Source: Desulfatibacillum sp. (GTDB lineage: Bacteria; Desulfobacterota; Desulfobacteria; Desulfobacterales; Desulfatibacillaceae). From it: a stretch of DNA of 64,000 nucleotides. Under the pieces are notes generated by a model that saw only the letters and a program-made list of their open reading frames with translations, was not told where the DNA came from and did no database searches. Where the stretch lies: the NCBI GenBank assembly GCA_016342355.1, contig JAEINP010000023.1:1-64000 (forward strand). Direction: 5' to 3'. The number at the start of each line of letters is the position of its first letter. Position 1 is the first letter of the stretch. Below, in pieces: positions 34,722-43,797 of this stretch. Made by a program: the position numbers and the translations under genes.

Positions 34722-37415
34722 TCAATTATAATCTTCCGGGTTCCAGGGGAGCGCTTTTTCGGGCGGCGCGGTAAGCGACAACTGCTGCTGTTTGTTGGCG
34801 GACGCTCCCCACCGACCTGTCTCGTGGGCAGGCAAGGCCCGGGTGTAAGACGCGCCGATCCGGGATTGGGTTTGTTCTCCCAGGCTGTTTGCTCCTGTTT
34901 TGAGTTTAAATGTAGACAGGAGGTGTTTCAAATAGTTGGCCTGGGAGTTTAGTTCCTGGGCTGCTGCGGCGGTTTCCTCGGCATTGGCCGTGTTCTGCTG
35001 GGTGGCGCCGTCAATCTGGTGCAGGCCTTGATTGATTTGCGCCACGCCTTGGGCCTGCTCATTGGAAGCTGCGGCGATCTCCCCAACCAGATCCGAAACC
35101 TTGGAAATTCCTTCCACAATTTCCTTTATGGTTTCGGCTGTTTCCAGGACCATGGATGTTCCTCTTTCCACTTTTTTCAGTGATCCTTCTATTAGTCCGG
35201 CGGTCTCTTCGGCTGCTTTGGCGCTGCGGGCCGCCAGATTTCTCACTTCCTGGGCGACCACGGCAAAGCCTTTGCCATGTTTGCCGGCCCTGGCCGCCTC
35301 CACTGCGGCATTCAGGGCCAGGAGATTGGTCTGGAAGGCTATCCCATCTATAACCTTATTGATTTTGGCGATATCCGCCGAAGCCCTTTCGATTTCCGTC
35401 ATGGCCTCCACCACGATTTCCATTTGTTCGTTACCGCGGGTTCCCGAGTCCCTGGCTGACCCCGCCAATGTATTGGCCAGGGTGGCGTTTTCGGCGTTGG
35501 TTTTTGTCTGGGTTCCGATTTGGGACATGGAGGCGGTGATTTCTTCCATGGAGGCAGCCTGTTCCGTAGCGTTTTGGGAGAGCGACTGGCTGGCCTCGGC
35601 GATCTGGTTGGAACTGACCTGGACCTGAGAAGCTCCTTGGAGCACATTACCCACAATTTCGTTCAGGCTGTGAACCATGCGATCCAGAGCATTGCCCAAA
35701 ACATCCTTGTCGGAAACCAGGTTCACGTCCATTCGAAGTTCCCCGGAAGCAATGGCCTGGGCCACTTTGGCTTTTGCCTCCAGAGCGTCCGCCATGGAGT
35801 CCAGGGCTTTGGACAGTTCCCCTACCTCATCTCCGGCATCGGAATGAAGCCGCTGGGTCAGGTCCCCCAAGGCGACGGCTTCGGCCAGTCCCAAAGTTTT
35901 TTTGATGGGATTGGTAATGACCCTGGAAATAATCAAAGTCAGAAAAATGGCCGCCAATACGGCAAAAACGCTAACCACCACCACGTTGCGGCGGGTGGTC
36001 ATTGCCTCGTCCAACATGACCTGTTCCGAAACCATGCTTTGCCGGACCTCTTTCACCATGGCGCTCATCAGCGCCCTTACCTGGCTCAGGGAGGGAACTG
36101 TTTCGTTCAAAAAAATCCTGCTGGCGTCCCTTTGGCCCGTCTCAAAACTCTCTTCCACGCCAATAGCTTGGGCGAAAAGTTTTTTGAGTGTGTCCATGGC
36201 CGGAATGGTTTGGGCGTTGTAAACTTTTATAACATCTTCCATTTGTAGATTATTGATATGCTTAATCATGCTTTTTGCGGATTGGTGCAATTCCCCATGC
36301 GGTTTTTTCATGGTAGCCAATATGGCGCCGAATTCGGGAATTTCCGCGGCCAAGGCGTGGGTTTTGGGATCTGCAAGAAACTTTCCGAATCCGCACAATG
36401 TGGGATCTGTCTGGATGTCGATGGTAAACGCCTTGCCTTCAGCGATTCCCATAGCTCTCTTTACAACAGTCGGGTTGGAGTTATCCACATAAACCCCGCT
36501 GCCCGCTATCCACCCCCAGGGTTTAAAGACCTTTACAAAGGAGACCTTTGGCAGGGCGGGGCCGCCTTGTTCCCGTGGCCACAAGTAGGCCGTAAAACCC
36601 TCGCCGCGTGATTGACCAATCTGTGTCATTTCCGTGAAAAACCGGAGCCCGTTTGAATCTTCATAGGCGTCCAGGTTTTGCCCATCCATGGACGGCTGGA
36701 CAGGATGCATGACCATTTGGTTTTCCGTGTTCTGTATCCATATATAATCCCGGTTCTCCGGTCCAAAGCGGATGGCCCTTATCATTTCCATGGCCTTTGA
36801 TTGCCGGGCCTGCAGGTCTCCCAGTTCAGGATTGTCCTCGCAGGCCTGCATAAGGGAGAGGGCGATATCCACGGAATCCTTCACCCTGGCCTGATACGTG
36901 TACATTCCCCCCGCCTCTTCGGCCACCCCTTGCATGAGTTTGCCTATCCATAGCATATGGTCATTAAGTCGAACGTTCAAGGTCTGGGAAAGTCCCGCAT
37001 GGGGCTGTTTATACACACTGGCTATGTGCTTGGCGGAATTGTGGAGGGTTGCCAGAGGGCTTTCCAACTGGTTGAGCAGAGGCGCTATTGATGGGACCTT
37101 GGTCTCTATATTGTTGCGCTCCCGGGAATGATACCAGCTTCCCACAGGGCTTTTGGCCGGATCAGTTTCTATGTCCAGTTGGGTGATGGAGTCATCATTG
37201 AGCAAATTCGAGATATGGTCAGCCCAATTGATAGTGTCCAATTCCTTTTGAGAAAAAAAACTTTGAAGCCGGTTACCCTCGATAACCTGGTTGGCATTGT
37301 CCACAATGCCGCCCACACCCACAAAACTGATTGTTCCCACAGTAATTAGGAGAATCATCACTACTCCAAAGCCCACAGCCAAGCGGGTTCCGATACTAAA
37401 GTTTTTCCATTTCAT
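34722..37415 (-). CDS. Methyl-accepting chemotaxis protein with Cache sensor and CZB-like flanks
   Basis: The protein has 897 residues. A membrane helix at about 10-32 opens a ~450-residue outer region. In it a single Cache domain (about 225-320, [14 protein letters not shown] to [13 protein letters not shown]) lies between two CZB-like helical segments ([14 protein letters not shown] with [22 protein letters not shown] with [10 protein letters not shown]). A second membrane helix near 490, HAMP, and the long MCP signalling coiled coil (tip region [16 protein letters not shown]) follow. A ~60-residue tail ends [11 protein letters not shown] 37415 follows AAGGGAG. It senses a small molecule outside the cell; no chemotaxis kinase genes are near. 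Confidence 0.92.
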   Translation of the reverse strand: MKWKNFSIGTRLAVGFGVVMILLITVGTISFVGVGGIVDNANQVIEGNRLQSFFSQKELDTINWADHISNLLNDDSITQLDIETDPAKSPVGSWYHSRERNNIETKVPSIAPLLNQLESPLATLHNSAKHIASVYKQPHAGLSQTLNVRLNDHMLWIGKLMQGVAEEAGGMYTYQARVKDSVDIALSLMQACEDNPELGDLQARQSKAMEMIRAIRFGPENRDYIWIQNTENQMVMHPVQPSMDGQNLDAYEDSNGLRFFTEMTQIGQSRGEGFTAYLWPREQGGPALPKVSFVKVFKPWGWIAGSGVYVDNSNPTVVKRAMGIAEGKAFTIDIQTDPTLCGFGKFLADPKTHALAAEIPEFGAILATMKKPHGELHQSAKSMIKHINNLQMEDVIKVYNAQTIPAMDTLKKLFAQAIGVEESFETGQRDASRIFLNETVPSLSQVRALMSAMVKEVRQSMVSEQVMLDEAMTTRRNVVVVSVFAVLAAIFLTLIISRVITNPIKKTLGLAEAVALGDLTQRLHSDAGDEVGELSKALDSMADALEAKAKVAQAIASGELRMDVNLVSDKDVLGNALDRMVHSLNEIVGNVLQGASQVQVSSNQIAEASQSLSQNATEQAASMEEITASMSQIGTQTKTNAENATLANTLAGSARDSGTRGNEQMEIVVEAMTEIERASADIAKINKVIDGIAFQTNLLALNAAVEAARAGKHGKGFAVVAQEVRNLAARSAKAAEETAGLIEGSLKKVERGTSMVLETAETIKEIVEGISKVSDLVGEIAAASNEQAQGVAQINQGLHQIDGATQQNTANAEETAAAAQELNSQANYLKHLLSTFKLKTGANSLGEQTQSRIGASYTRALPAHETGRWGASANKQQQLSLTAPPEKALPWNPEDYN

Positions 37416-37732
37416 TCTGTGATCTCCCTTGGAAACTAATAGCGTTGCTTATTCATGAAAAGGTATATCGGATACTAGATAGGAGGGGAAAAAAGGAACA
37501 ATCCACTCGCTTGTTGCACAAGCAATTATTAAGCCAAAGGAGCATATCTGGAAGGTTGTGAAGATATGACTGTGGATTTTGTTTAAAAACAGAGAGTTGA
37601 TAGAGAAGGATATTTCCCGTGTCTCTGTGCAAAAGGAAAAGAACTACTGGCCTGTTTTCAAATGCAGCAATCGTCAGAAATTTGACATGATGCGGAACGG
37701 TGTGGGGGTATGAAATCAAGGCGGTCGGGGCG
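37416..37732. other. Intergenic, 317 bp
   Basis: Holds the chemoreceptor promoter region and the space after the rhomboid gene. An 88-codon minus-strand frame (37453-37719) lacks a ribosome site and recognisable pattern, and I do not call it. No clear terminator seen. Confidence 0.4.
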
Positions 37733-38590
37733 CTAAAACCCTGCTGCGGCCCAGGCCCAAAGAAGAATGGCGGCAGCCAAAGTGAGAAAGGGAAGCTGCT
37801 TTTCCTTGGAGACCGGATTCCGGATTACAAGTGCATAAGCCAAGCCTGCACCGACCCCGGAAAGCCAGCCAAACAAATGAGCCAGAAGATCCGCCTTGGG
37901 GCCGCTGCCCAGAAAGGCCAGCAGGGCCAAGCCGCTGGCCAGACCAATCCAGCGTCTGGAAGTAAATCCCCACCTACCCTTTTCATTAATGGCCCGGATT
38001 CCGCCCAAAATGCCCAGAGCCGCAAAAACCGCTGTAGACGCCCCGCCCGAGAGGTGATGGCTTTGGTAAAACGCGGCAGAGGCAAGGTTGCCCAGGACGC
38101 CGGAAAGGAGGATGAGCAGCCAACCCACTCCATAGCCCATGATCTGGCAAACTCCGGTGGCGAAAATGGCCAAAAATGCCATGTTGCCCATAAGATGCAA
38201 CAAATCCGCATGGAGGCACAGAGCAGTCACGGCCCGCCAGATCTGGCCATCCAGTATCCTTTCGGCCACCGCTCCTTTTTGCTCCAGCATCAGGCGGTTT
38301 TCGGAAAACGGGCCGGTGAAAACGTAAAAAAGAGCTAAAATTCCGGAAGCCCAGAGACCGCTGTAGGTTTTGAACAGGGGGTTGGCAGGGGTTTCGTGCT
38401 CCCCGGGCATGTTTTCACCCGTGTAGGCCGTGATTTGGGCAAAGGCAAAGTCGTGGAAATCCCGGGGAACCAGAATCTGCCAGCCATCCTGTACCCTTTC
38501 AAACTCATAAGGAATTTTAGAGGCCTCCAAAATCAGGCCGTACAGGTTGGCCTTGTTTTCCGGTAGGCTTTTTATGAAAAGAGACGTCAT
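37733..38590 (-). CDS. Rhomboid-family intramembrane serine protease
   Basis: The 285-residue protein has a cytoplasmic N-terminal domain of about 75 residues and six or seven membrane helices. The rhomboid signature is complete: H127-x4-H132-x3-N136 in helix 2, catalytic Ser185 in GGASTAVF, and His238 in LAHLFGWLSG. It cleaves transmembrane substrates. It is the last gene of a five-gene operon, four bases after the hydrolase gene stop. Confidence 0.9.
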   Translation of the reverse strand: MTSLFIKSLPENKANLYGLILEASKIPYEFERVQDGWQILVPRDFHDFAFAQITAYTGENMPGEHETPANPLFKTYSGLWASGILALFYVFTGPFSENRLMLEQKGAVAERILDGQIWRAVTALCLHADLLHLMGNMAFLAIFATGVCQIMGYGVGWLLILLSGVLGNLASAAFYQSHHLSGGASTAVFAALGILGGIRAINEKGRWGFTSRRWIGLASGLALLAFLGSGPKADLLAHLFGWLSGVGAGLAYALVIRNPVSKEKQLPFLTLAAAILLWAWAAAGF

Positions 38591-38594
38591 GATG

Positions 38595-39347
38595 TCATGA
38601 CAAAAAATCTTTCAGGGCCTTGCAGAATTGATCGGGCTGCTCCATGGCCATAAGATGTCCGGCATTTTCGATGACCACCAGTTGGGAATCCTTGATGCCT
38701 TTCAGCAAAAACTGGCTGTATTTCAAGGGCGTCAGCTTGTCGTCATCCCCGGAAAGAATCAGGGCAGGCCGGGTGATCTCTCCCAATCGGGCGCAAATAT
38801 CAAATTTGTCGCAGGCCCTGAAATCCCCCAACAACAACTCGGGCTTTAATCCCTTGGTGCGTTCCTTTTCCATGGCTACCAGCTTGGGATCGGGATTGGC
38901 GCCAAAAACAGTCTGGTCCATCATTTCCCGGGCGCCTTCCCAGTTGGTTTCAATGGCCTCTAAAACCATGGGCATGACCCGCAGCCGGCATCCTGTTCCC
39001 ACCAGCACGATCCGGGTGAGCCACGGGGGATTATTCAATGCGCTGGCCTGTGCAATGGCGCCGCCCAGGGAGTGTCCGCCCAGGGCCACGTTTTCCAGGG
39101 AAAGGGCCGTACAAAAGGCCTCCACCACAGCCACGTATTCCCCCACGTCCTCCCGGTTTTTCCCGCCGGATAGTCCATGGGCTGGCAGGTCAATCAGGTA
39201 CACATTGGCGCAACCGATTGTCAGGCAAGATTCCGGCCAGTTTTCGTGGCTGCCGCCGGACCCGTGGACCAGGACCAAATTGACGGCGGAGCCTGCATCA
39301 TGATGGATATAATGGATGTTTTCTCCGTTGACTTCCACAAATGGCAT
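38595..39347 (-). CDS. Alpha/beta hydrolase
   Basis: The 250-residue protein has the oxyanion segment LVHGSGGSHENW, nucleophile GGHSLGGAIAQA and the C-terminal GHLMAMEQPDQF with the catalytic His; the acid is probably in LILSGDDDKLTP. ATG 39347 is backed by AAGGAGG. Likely an esterase, thioesterase or lipase-like enzyme. It sits in an operon with an acyltransferase, a methyltransferase and a terpenoid-cyclase-fold protein. Confidence 0.88.
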   Translation of the reverse strand: MPFVEVNGENIHYIHHDAGSAVNLVLVHGSGGSHENWPESCLTIGCANVYLIDLPAHGLSGGKNREDVGEYVAVVEAFCTALSLENVALGGHSLGGAIAQASALNNPPWLTRIVLVGTGCRLRVMPMVLEAIETNWEGAREMMDQTVFGANPDPKLVAMEKERTKGLKPELLLGDFRACDKFDICARLGEITRPALILSGDDDKLTPLKYSQFLLKGIKDSQLVVIENAGHLMAMEQPDQFCKALKDFLS

Positions 39348-39394
39348 ACAGGCCTCCTTAAAATATTGTTGAGGGATGGAGCGAATTGGTGCGA

Positions 39395-40195
39395 CTAGTC
39401 CCCAAACCGGGGAAATAACAGGTATCTCAGCCAGCCCCAGAAGGTGTTTTCGTCGTGGGCTTCCTTGTCGGCGGCCTTCAGCATCCTTTGCAATTCATCG
39501 TGGTTGGCGAACATGGCTTCCCGGCCCTTTACAATCCGGGTGGGATCCAGTTCCTTTACCAACTTGGCCGGGTTGCCGGCCACAATACTGTTGGCCGGGA
39601 CATCCCGGGTCACTACAGAGCCTGCGCCTACCACGCTGTTTTCGCCAATGGTCACGCCCTTGCAGATAATAGCATGGTCGCCAATCCAGGCGTTGTCTCC
39701 GATAACCACAGGTGCGGTGCTTCCCACGGGCATGCACCGGTCGTATAGGCCGTGCCAGTCCGCGTCTGTTACATAAACCCCCTGGGCAAACATAACTCCG
39801 TTGCCAATGGTGATGCTGGTGGCAGACTGGATGCGCACCCCGGGGCATACCAAAACATAGTTTCCCAGTTTGATGAGCCCCTGGCCCAAGGCCCTGGCTT
39901 CATCCTTGGCTTTTGCGCCCACCCTTTTTTCCGAGCCCTCCATGATGGCGGCCAGGTCTTCCAGGTCAGCTTGGGCCCAGGATACAAAATGCACATTGGA
40001 ATGGGGTTCTGCAATGATGGTGGCATAATCCCCCACCTCCACCGAATAGCCGAACACCTGGATGTGCCAGGGCCGGATAACTGCCGGGCTTTTGCCCAAA
40101 TGACGGAATTGGGGACGCAAATAACGGTTCGTGTACCATTTTACGAACTGGTTTTGCAGTTTCTTGATAAAAAACGGCCTATGATCTTTGCGCAC
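39395..40195 (-). CDS. Left-handed beta-helix (hexapeptide) acyltransferase
   Basis: The 266-residue protein has about twelve hexapeptide turns (VCPGVRIQSATSITIGNGVMFAQ, VVIGDNAWIGDHAIICKGVTIGENSVVGAGSVVTRDVPANSIVAGNPAKLV), the usual fold of CoA- or ACP-dependent acetyl/acyltransferases. The catalytic His may be in DADWHGLYDR. It starts at GTG 40195. Substrate is not predictable; sugars or amino-sugars are common. Confidence 0.88.
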   Translation of the reverse strand: MRKDHRPFFIKKLQNQFVKWYTNRYLRPQFRHLGKSPAVIRPWHIQVFGYSVEVGDYATIIAEPHSNVHFVSWAQADLEDLAAIMEGSEKRVGAKAKDEARALGQGLIKLGNYVLVCPGVRIQSATSITIGNGVMFAQGVYVTDADWHGLYDRCMPVGSTAPVVIGDNAWIGDHAIICKGVTIGENSVVGAGSVVTRDVPANSIVAGNPAKLVKELDPTRIVKGREAMFANHDELQRMLKAADKEAHDENTFWGWLRYLLFPRFGD

Positions 40196-40207
40196 GTAGT
40201 CTAACCT

Positions 40208-41287
40208 TTAGGCGGCAGGGGCCTTTTCCCGTTTGCCGGTTCCAGCTTTGGTATGGCTCCGGTGGGTTTTCCAATAATCATGGGAAAAAATGTGGGAGCC
40301 GGGGGTCCAGGTATACAAGGCGTCCGCAGCCAAAAGCACTGCCCCTGTTGTCCAGGATGTTTGTTCTTCCGGCCACACCACGGAATCGGGAACCGTCACT
40401 CCAGTCCAGTACAGTCCGTTTTCAAAACAGGAATTCCTGATCCACCGGAAAATGTTTTCCGCCTGTTCAAACATATCAATGCCTGCCAGGGCCAAAACGC
40501 ATTCGGAGCTTTCGGCCATGGTGACCCAGGGTCGGTCGGACACGCAGCGTACGCCCCAGTTTTCCACCACAAATTCGTCCCAGTACTGGCGGATTCGGTT
40601 TTCAGCTTCCTGGTCGGTTACGGCCCCGCAGAGGATGGGATAATACCAATCCATGGAATAGCGGGATTTACTTTCATCGAACAGGTCCGGCCTGGTGCGG
40701 ATGGCCTTGCCCAGTTTTCTTCTGGCGAATTCCCATTGGGGCCGGGACTTGTTCAGGCATTTTGCAATGGCTATGGCGCTTTGGATGCTCATGTAGATGG
40801 AACTGGACCCGGTGAGCAGGCATCTTTTTTCTATGTTGCCGTCAAGGTCCTGGCTCCAATAGATGGGGCCGTCGGGAGACTGGAGGCGAACGGCGAAGTC
40901 AATGGCCTTTTCAATAGTGGGCCACATTTTTTCCAGATAATCCTTGTCTCCGGATATAAGATAATAATGGTAGATCCCCAGAGCCACGTAGGTGCTCATA
41001 TTAGGGTCTTTACGCATTTCGTCCGGCTGGCCGTTCCTGTATGTGGCGTAAAAGCTGCCGTCGGGATTCTGGGTAAAGGCGGACCAGGCAAAGGCGTCTC
41101 TGGCCTCCTTGAGATATCCGGCAACCGCCAGGGCCATGGCGCTTTCCACATGGTCCCAGGGGTCTGTTTTTCCATTCACGGACCAGGGGATTTCGCCATT
41201 GGGTTTTTGGAGACTGCAGATGGCGTCTGCCATGGAACGGACATCTATGGCGTCGAATATGGGGTTTGGCGATGGGTTACGAGTCAT
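40208..41287 (-). CDS. Prenyltransferase/terpenoid-cyclase-like alpha-toroid protein
   Basis: The 359-residue protein shows repeated helix pairs of an (alpha/alpha)-barrel: DAICSLQKPNGEIPWSVNGK, AFTQNPDGSFYATYRNG, AVRLQSPDGPIYWSQD, with the aromatic-rich repeats ending PDG or NGL typical of the squalene-cyclase/prenyltransferase superfamily. No DxDD or membrane-binding insert of true cyclases is seen, so a cyclase reaction is unproven. It overlaps the methyltransferase gene by 11 bp. ATG 41287 follows a weak GAGGGC. Confidence 0.7.
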   Translation of the reverse strand: MTRNPSPNPIFDAIDVRSMADAICSLQKPNGEIPWSVNGKTDPWDHVESAMALAVAGYLKEARDAFAWSAFTQNPDGSFYATYRNGQPDEMRKDPNMSTYVALGIYHYYLISGDKDYLEKMWPTIEKAIDFAVRLQSPDGPIYWSQDLDGNIEKRCLLTGSSSIYMSIQSAIAIAKCLNKSRPQWEFARRKLGKAIRTRPDLFDESKSRYSMDWYYPILCGAVTDQEAENRIRQYWDEFVVENWGVRCVSDRPWVTMAESSECVLALAGIDMFEQAENIFRWIRNSCFENGLYWTGVTVPDSVVWPEEQTSWTTGAVLLAADALYTWTPGSHIFSHDYWKTHRSHTKAGTGKREKAPAA

Positions 41288-42005
41288 GTTTGCCCTCGTT
41301 TTTCAGATAATAGACTATACTCTTGGCCATGACCGGGGCCAGAAGATTCTCGGCAAAAACAGTGGGCGCAGGGCGCCTGGTAATGTGCCAGTGGATGAAT
41401 TTGTCGTACACGGTCGACAGGATACCGGATTTTCCTCTTCGTGCTGACAGGCACTTGAGCCACCACAAGGGGCTGTGCAGGGCGTGTTCCCTGCGTCGGG
41501 CCTGACAGGTGAGGCCTGCCTCCTTAAAGAGCTTTTCCAGTTCCTTTTTTCTGTATATGCGAACATGGCCCCCAGCCATTTTTCGGTATGTTTCATCCGC
41601 CAGGGCCCAGCATATTTTTTCCGGCAAGTACAGGGGAACACTAACCACAAGGGCGCCTCCGGGCTTAAGCACCCGGACCAGTTCCTCAACGGCCCGCTGG
41701 TCATTGGGTATATGCTCCAAGACTTCCGAGCAAATTACGACATCGAAACTGTTCTTGGCAAAGGGCAGGCAGGTGGCGTCCACGGCTGCTCCGTAGGCGT
41801 TACCGCCTCCGCTTTCCCCGTTTCCCACCATGCTGTCCAGCATGTATAGCGCCCAGCCCACAGTGTTAACCGAGATGTCCGTGGCAACCACGTCCACACC
41901 CGGGCAACCGTAGGCCTCCCACGAGTGGCGGCCCGCGCCGCAGCCCACGTCCAGAACCCTGGCTCCAGGCTTAATGTCCAGCCTCTCAAAATCTACTGTA
42001 AGCAC
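41277..42005 (-). CDS. Class I SAM-dependent methyltransferase
   Basis: The 242-residue protein has the SAM-binding glycine motif VLDVGCGAGRHSW, an acidic strand end (VVATDIS), and post-motif region FDVVICSEVLEHIPNDQRAVEELVRVLKPGG typical of the Methyltransf_11 group. It starts at GTG 42005, the furthest possible start as TGA lies three codons upstream. It is the first gene of the operon 37733-42005. The acceptor is unknown. Confidence 0.88.
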   Translation of the reverse strand: MLTVDFERLDIKPGARVLDVGCGAGRHSWEAYGCPGVDVVATDISVNTVGWALYMLDSMVGNGESGGGNAYGAAVDATCLPFAKNSFDVVICSEVLEHIPNDQRAVEELVRVLKPGGALVVSVPLYLPEKICWALADETYRKMAGGHVRIYRKKELEKLFKEAGLTCQARRREHALHSPLWWLKCLSARRGKSGILSTVYDKFIHWHITRRPAPTVFAENLLAPVMAKSIVYYLKNEGKHDS

Positions 42006-42551
42006 GCTTGGTCACAATCGGGCCAAAAAATGAGAAAATCATCCCCAAATAAAGCATGGCCCTCCTTAAAAAAAGTCAATCCATATCATGTGGCCTGGGT
42101 GTTGACAAGGAATTATGCCCGTTTCGGCCCCTGGCGCCGGAACCCTTGTGGTTTCGGGAGCCCTATGGTCATGATACAGGCCGCGTCACGTTCGGGGCTG
42201 GGCACTTCTTATCACAAAATGAATATTGTTGCACCATATTGCAAAAATTTTCGTGGATGGAAATCGCAAAGGTTGGGAACTCTGGCATGGCAGGATTATT
42301 AACGGGTTTGATCTGTTCAACGCCCATGGCTTTGGAAGATCTGATTAAGTGTATTTTAACGATTATATTAAGAATTCTCCCCATTATGCCGAATGAGGGA
42401 TGTCGGACCTTCGGGACTTTGCGGTGAAAAATGCAACAAACAACATAATGGGGCTTGGAAAAACTTTGGCCGCATAGTAACGTTTGGAGATGGGGAGTTG
42501 CCTGCCGACATGGACGGCCCCCGGGAAAGGGATGGTTAGTCACAGCCAATT
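42006..42551. other. Intergenic, 546 bp
   Basis: Divergent region between the methyltransferase operon and the RelA/SpoT-like gene. Frames such as 42056-42427 show no family pattern or ribosome site. GC-rich small hairpins occur near 42117-42165. I see no gene. Confidence 0.45.
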
Positions 42552-43721
42552 ATGTACTTGTCAGCATTTCTACACAGGGACGAGCTTTTTGAAATTACCA
42601 ACCGCTGGCTATGCGATGAGTATCGGCCAACGGACCCGCTTCAGATCACCCGGATTATCACCTACGACAGCTTTGCAGCCTGGCAAACCCTCATGGACGT
42701 GACCAACCGAATTCTGACCGCTTTATCGGGAAAAATTCCCCATGAACAACGGGTCAAATCCAAGAAGGAACTCAAAGACTTTTTGTGCCATTCCGCCCGG
42801 AGGCAGTGTTTGGGCATCCAGACCCTGATCGAGCAGTATATGGAGACTCCGGAATTCTATTATGTGGGTTCTCCCATGGCCGGAATCGTTTATCATGATG
42901 AATCCATGAATATTCTGGGAGCGTGCCGGTTCAAAAAAGCCCGGCGTATTGCGGAAAAATCCAACCGATACGCCTCCAGGCACATTTTTGAAATGGTGCG
43001 GGAAAAGGCTGTGGCCCTGATGGAAGCCCGGGAAAAGCAGGGTGTCCGTAAGGGCATCGATCCCCAGGAGCTCTATGAGCAGGCTGAAAAAATGGTCATG
43101 AAAGAGATCCGGGCCAACGGCCTGAAGCTGCCTGTCGAACCCATGACCATCCAGGACATCCTGGGTTTTAAGGTTGTGGACCAGGGGTTTGGGGAAGCAG
43201 GCCTGGAAAAGGCCATCCTGAACATGGGGAACGCCCGGATTGTGGAGAAGGAATGCCATACCGGCAAATACAATGCCGTGCATTACGTGATTCAGGTGGA
43301 TGTGGATTATTCCTGCTTATGCAGAAAGTTCAGGCAAAACGGCAAGGGCCCGGCTTATGCCCGGCGAGGCCTGCCAGGAGACCGGATTCACGAGGATTTT
43401 GAGGAGTTTATCCAAACCGGAGCCAAGGACCTCTCCGTGGACCTCATTTTCACCACCTACGAGGAAATGATCCAGTCGGAAATCGGCAGGAGCATGCATG
43501 AAACCCGAATATTCGCCCAACGGAGCAACCAACGGGTATTCGGAAACATCCCGGTCAATATCGAGTACCTCATGGAGTATCTGCTGGCCGTTGGCCTGTG
43601 TCCCAGGGTGGAGCTGGACGAAATTCCCATCAAGATTTGGGGACGGTATTTGCCCGAAACCCTGGCCTACTGCATTCGTAAGCTCTTTGGCATGCCCGAA
43701 TATTCCCTCATGGGTTTCTGA
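42552..43721 (+). CDS. Unassigned protein with RelA/SpoT-like nucleotidyltransferase signatures
   Basis: The 389-residue protein has no sure family. Several segments recall RelA/SpoT synthetase domains in the right order: MTIQDILGFKVVD (about 198-210, compare the DIxGxRV strand), GKYNAVHYVIQVDVD (about 238-250, compare GYxAxHxVV), and LIFTTYEEMIQSEIGRSMHETR (about 298-318, compare the EIQxRTxxxxxxE helix). An N-terminal helical part (1-180) has no match I can name. The catalytic Asp/Glu of the synthetase cannot all be placed, so it could be degenerate or a different pol-beta-fold enzyme. The start lacks a clear ribosome site. It faces the DctP gene. Confidence 0.5.
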   Translation: MYLSAFLHRDELFEITNRWLCDEYRPTDPLQITRIITYDSFAAWQTLMDVTNRILTALSGKIPHEQRVKSKKELKDFLCHSARRQCLGIQTLIEQYMETPEFYYVGSPMAGIVYHDESMNILGACRFKKARRIAEKSNRYASRHIFEMVREKAVALMEAREKQGVRKGIDPQELYEQAEKMVMKEIRANGLKLPVEPMTIQDILGFKVVDQGFGEAGLEKAILNMGNARIVEKECHTGKYNAVHYVIQVDVDYSCLCRKFRQNGKGPAYARRGLPGDRIHEDFEEFIQTGAKDLSVDLIFTTYEEMIQSEIGRSMHETRIFAQRSNQRVFGNIPVNIEYLMEYLLAVGLCPRVELDEIPIKIWGRYLPETLAYCIRKLFGMPEYSLMGF

Positions 43722-43759
43722 TGCTTGTTTGGAATCCCTTAAATTGGACCATTCCCGGC

Positions 43760-43795
43760 CATACACCCACCTCTTGGGGGGTATGTATAAATAAT
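43760..43795. terminator. Possible shared terminator between convergent genes
   Basis: ATACACCC (43761-43768) can pair with GGGGGTAT around a CTCTT loop. No full U-tract follows. It lies in the 76-bp gap between two convergent genes. Confidence 0.3.
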
Positions 43796-43797
43796 TT

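Noticed and set aside
34452-34952. Plus-strand frame of 166 codons past the chemoreceptor gene
   Set aside because: Half of it is antisense to the chemoreceptor; no ribosome site or family pattern.
37453-37719. Minus-strand 88-codon frame before the rhomboid gene
   Set aside because: No ribosome site, odd composition, no pattern; best left as intergenic.
42056-42427. Plus-strand frame before the RelA/SpoT-like gene
   Set aside because: No domain, no ribosome site and no continuity with the following gene.
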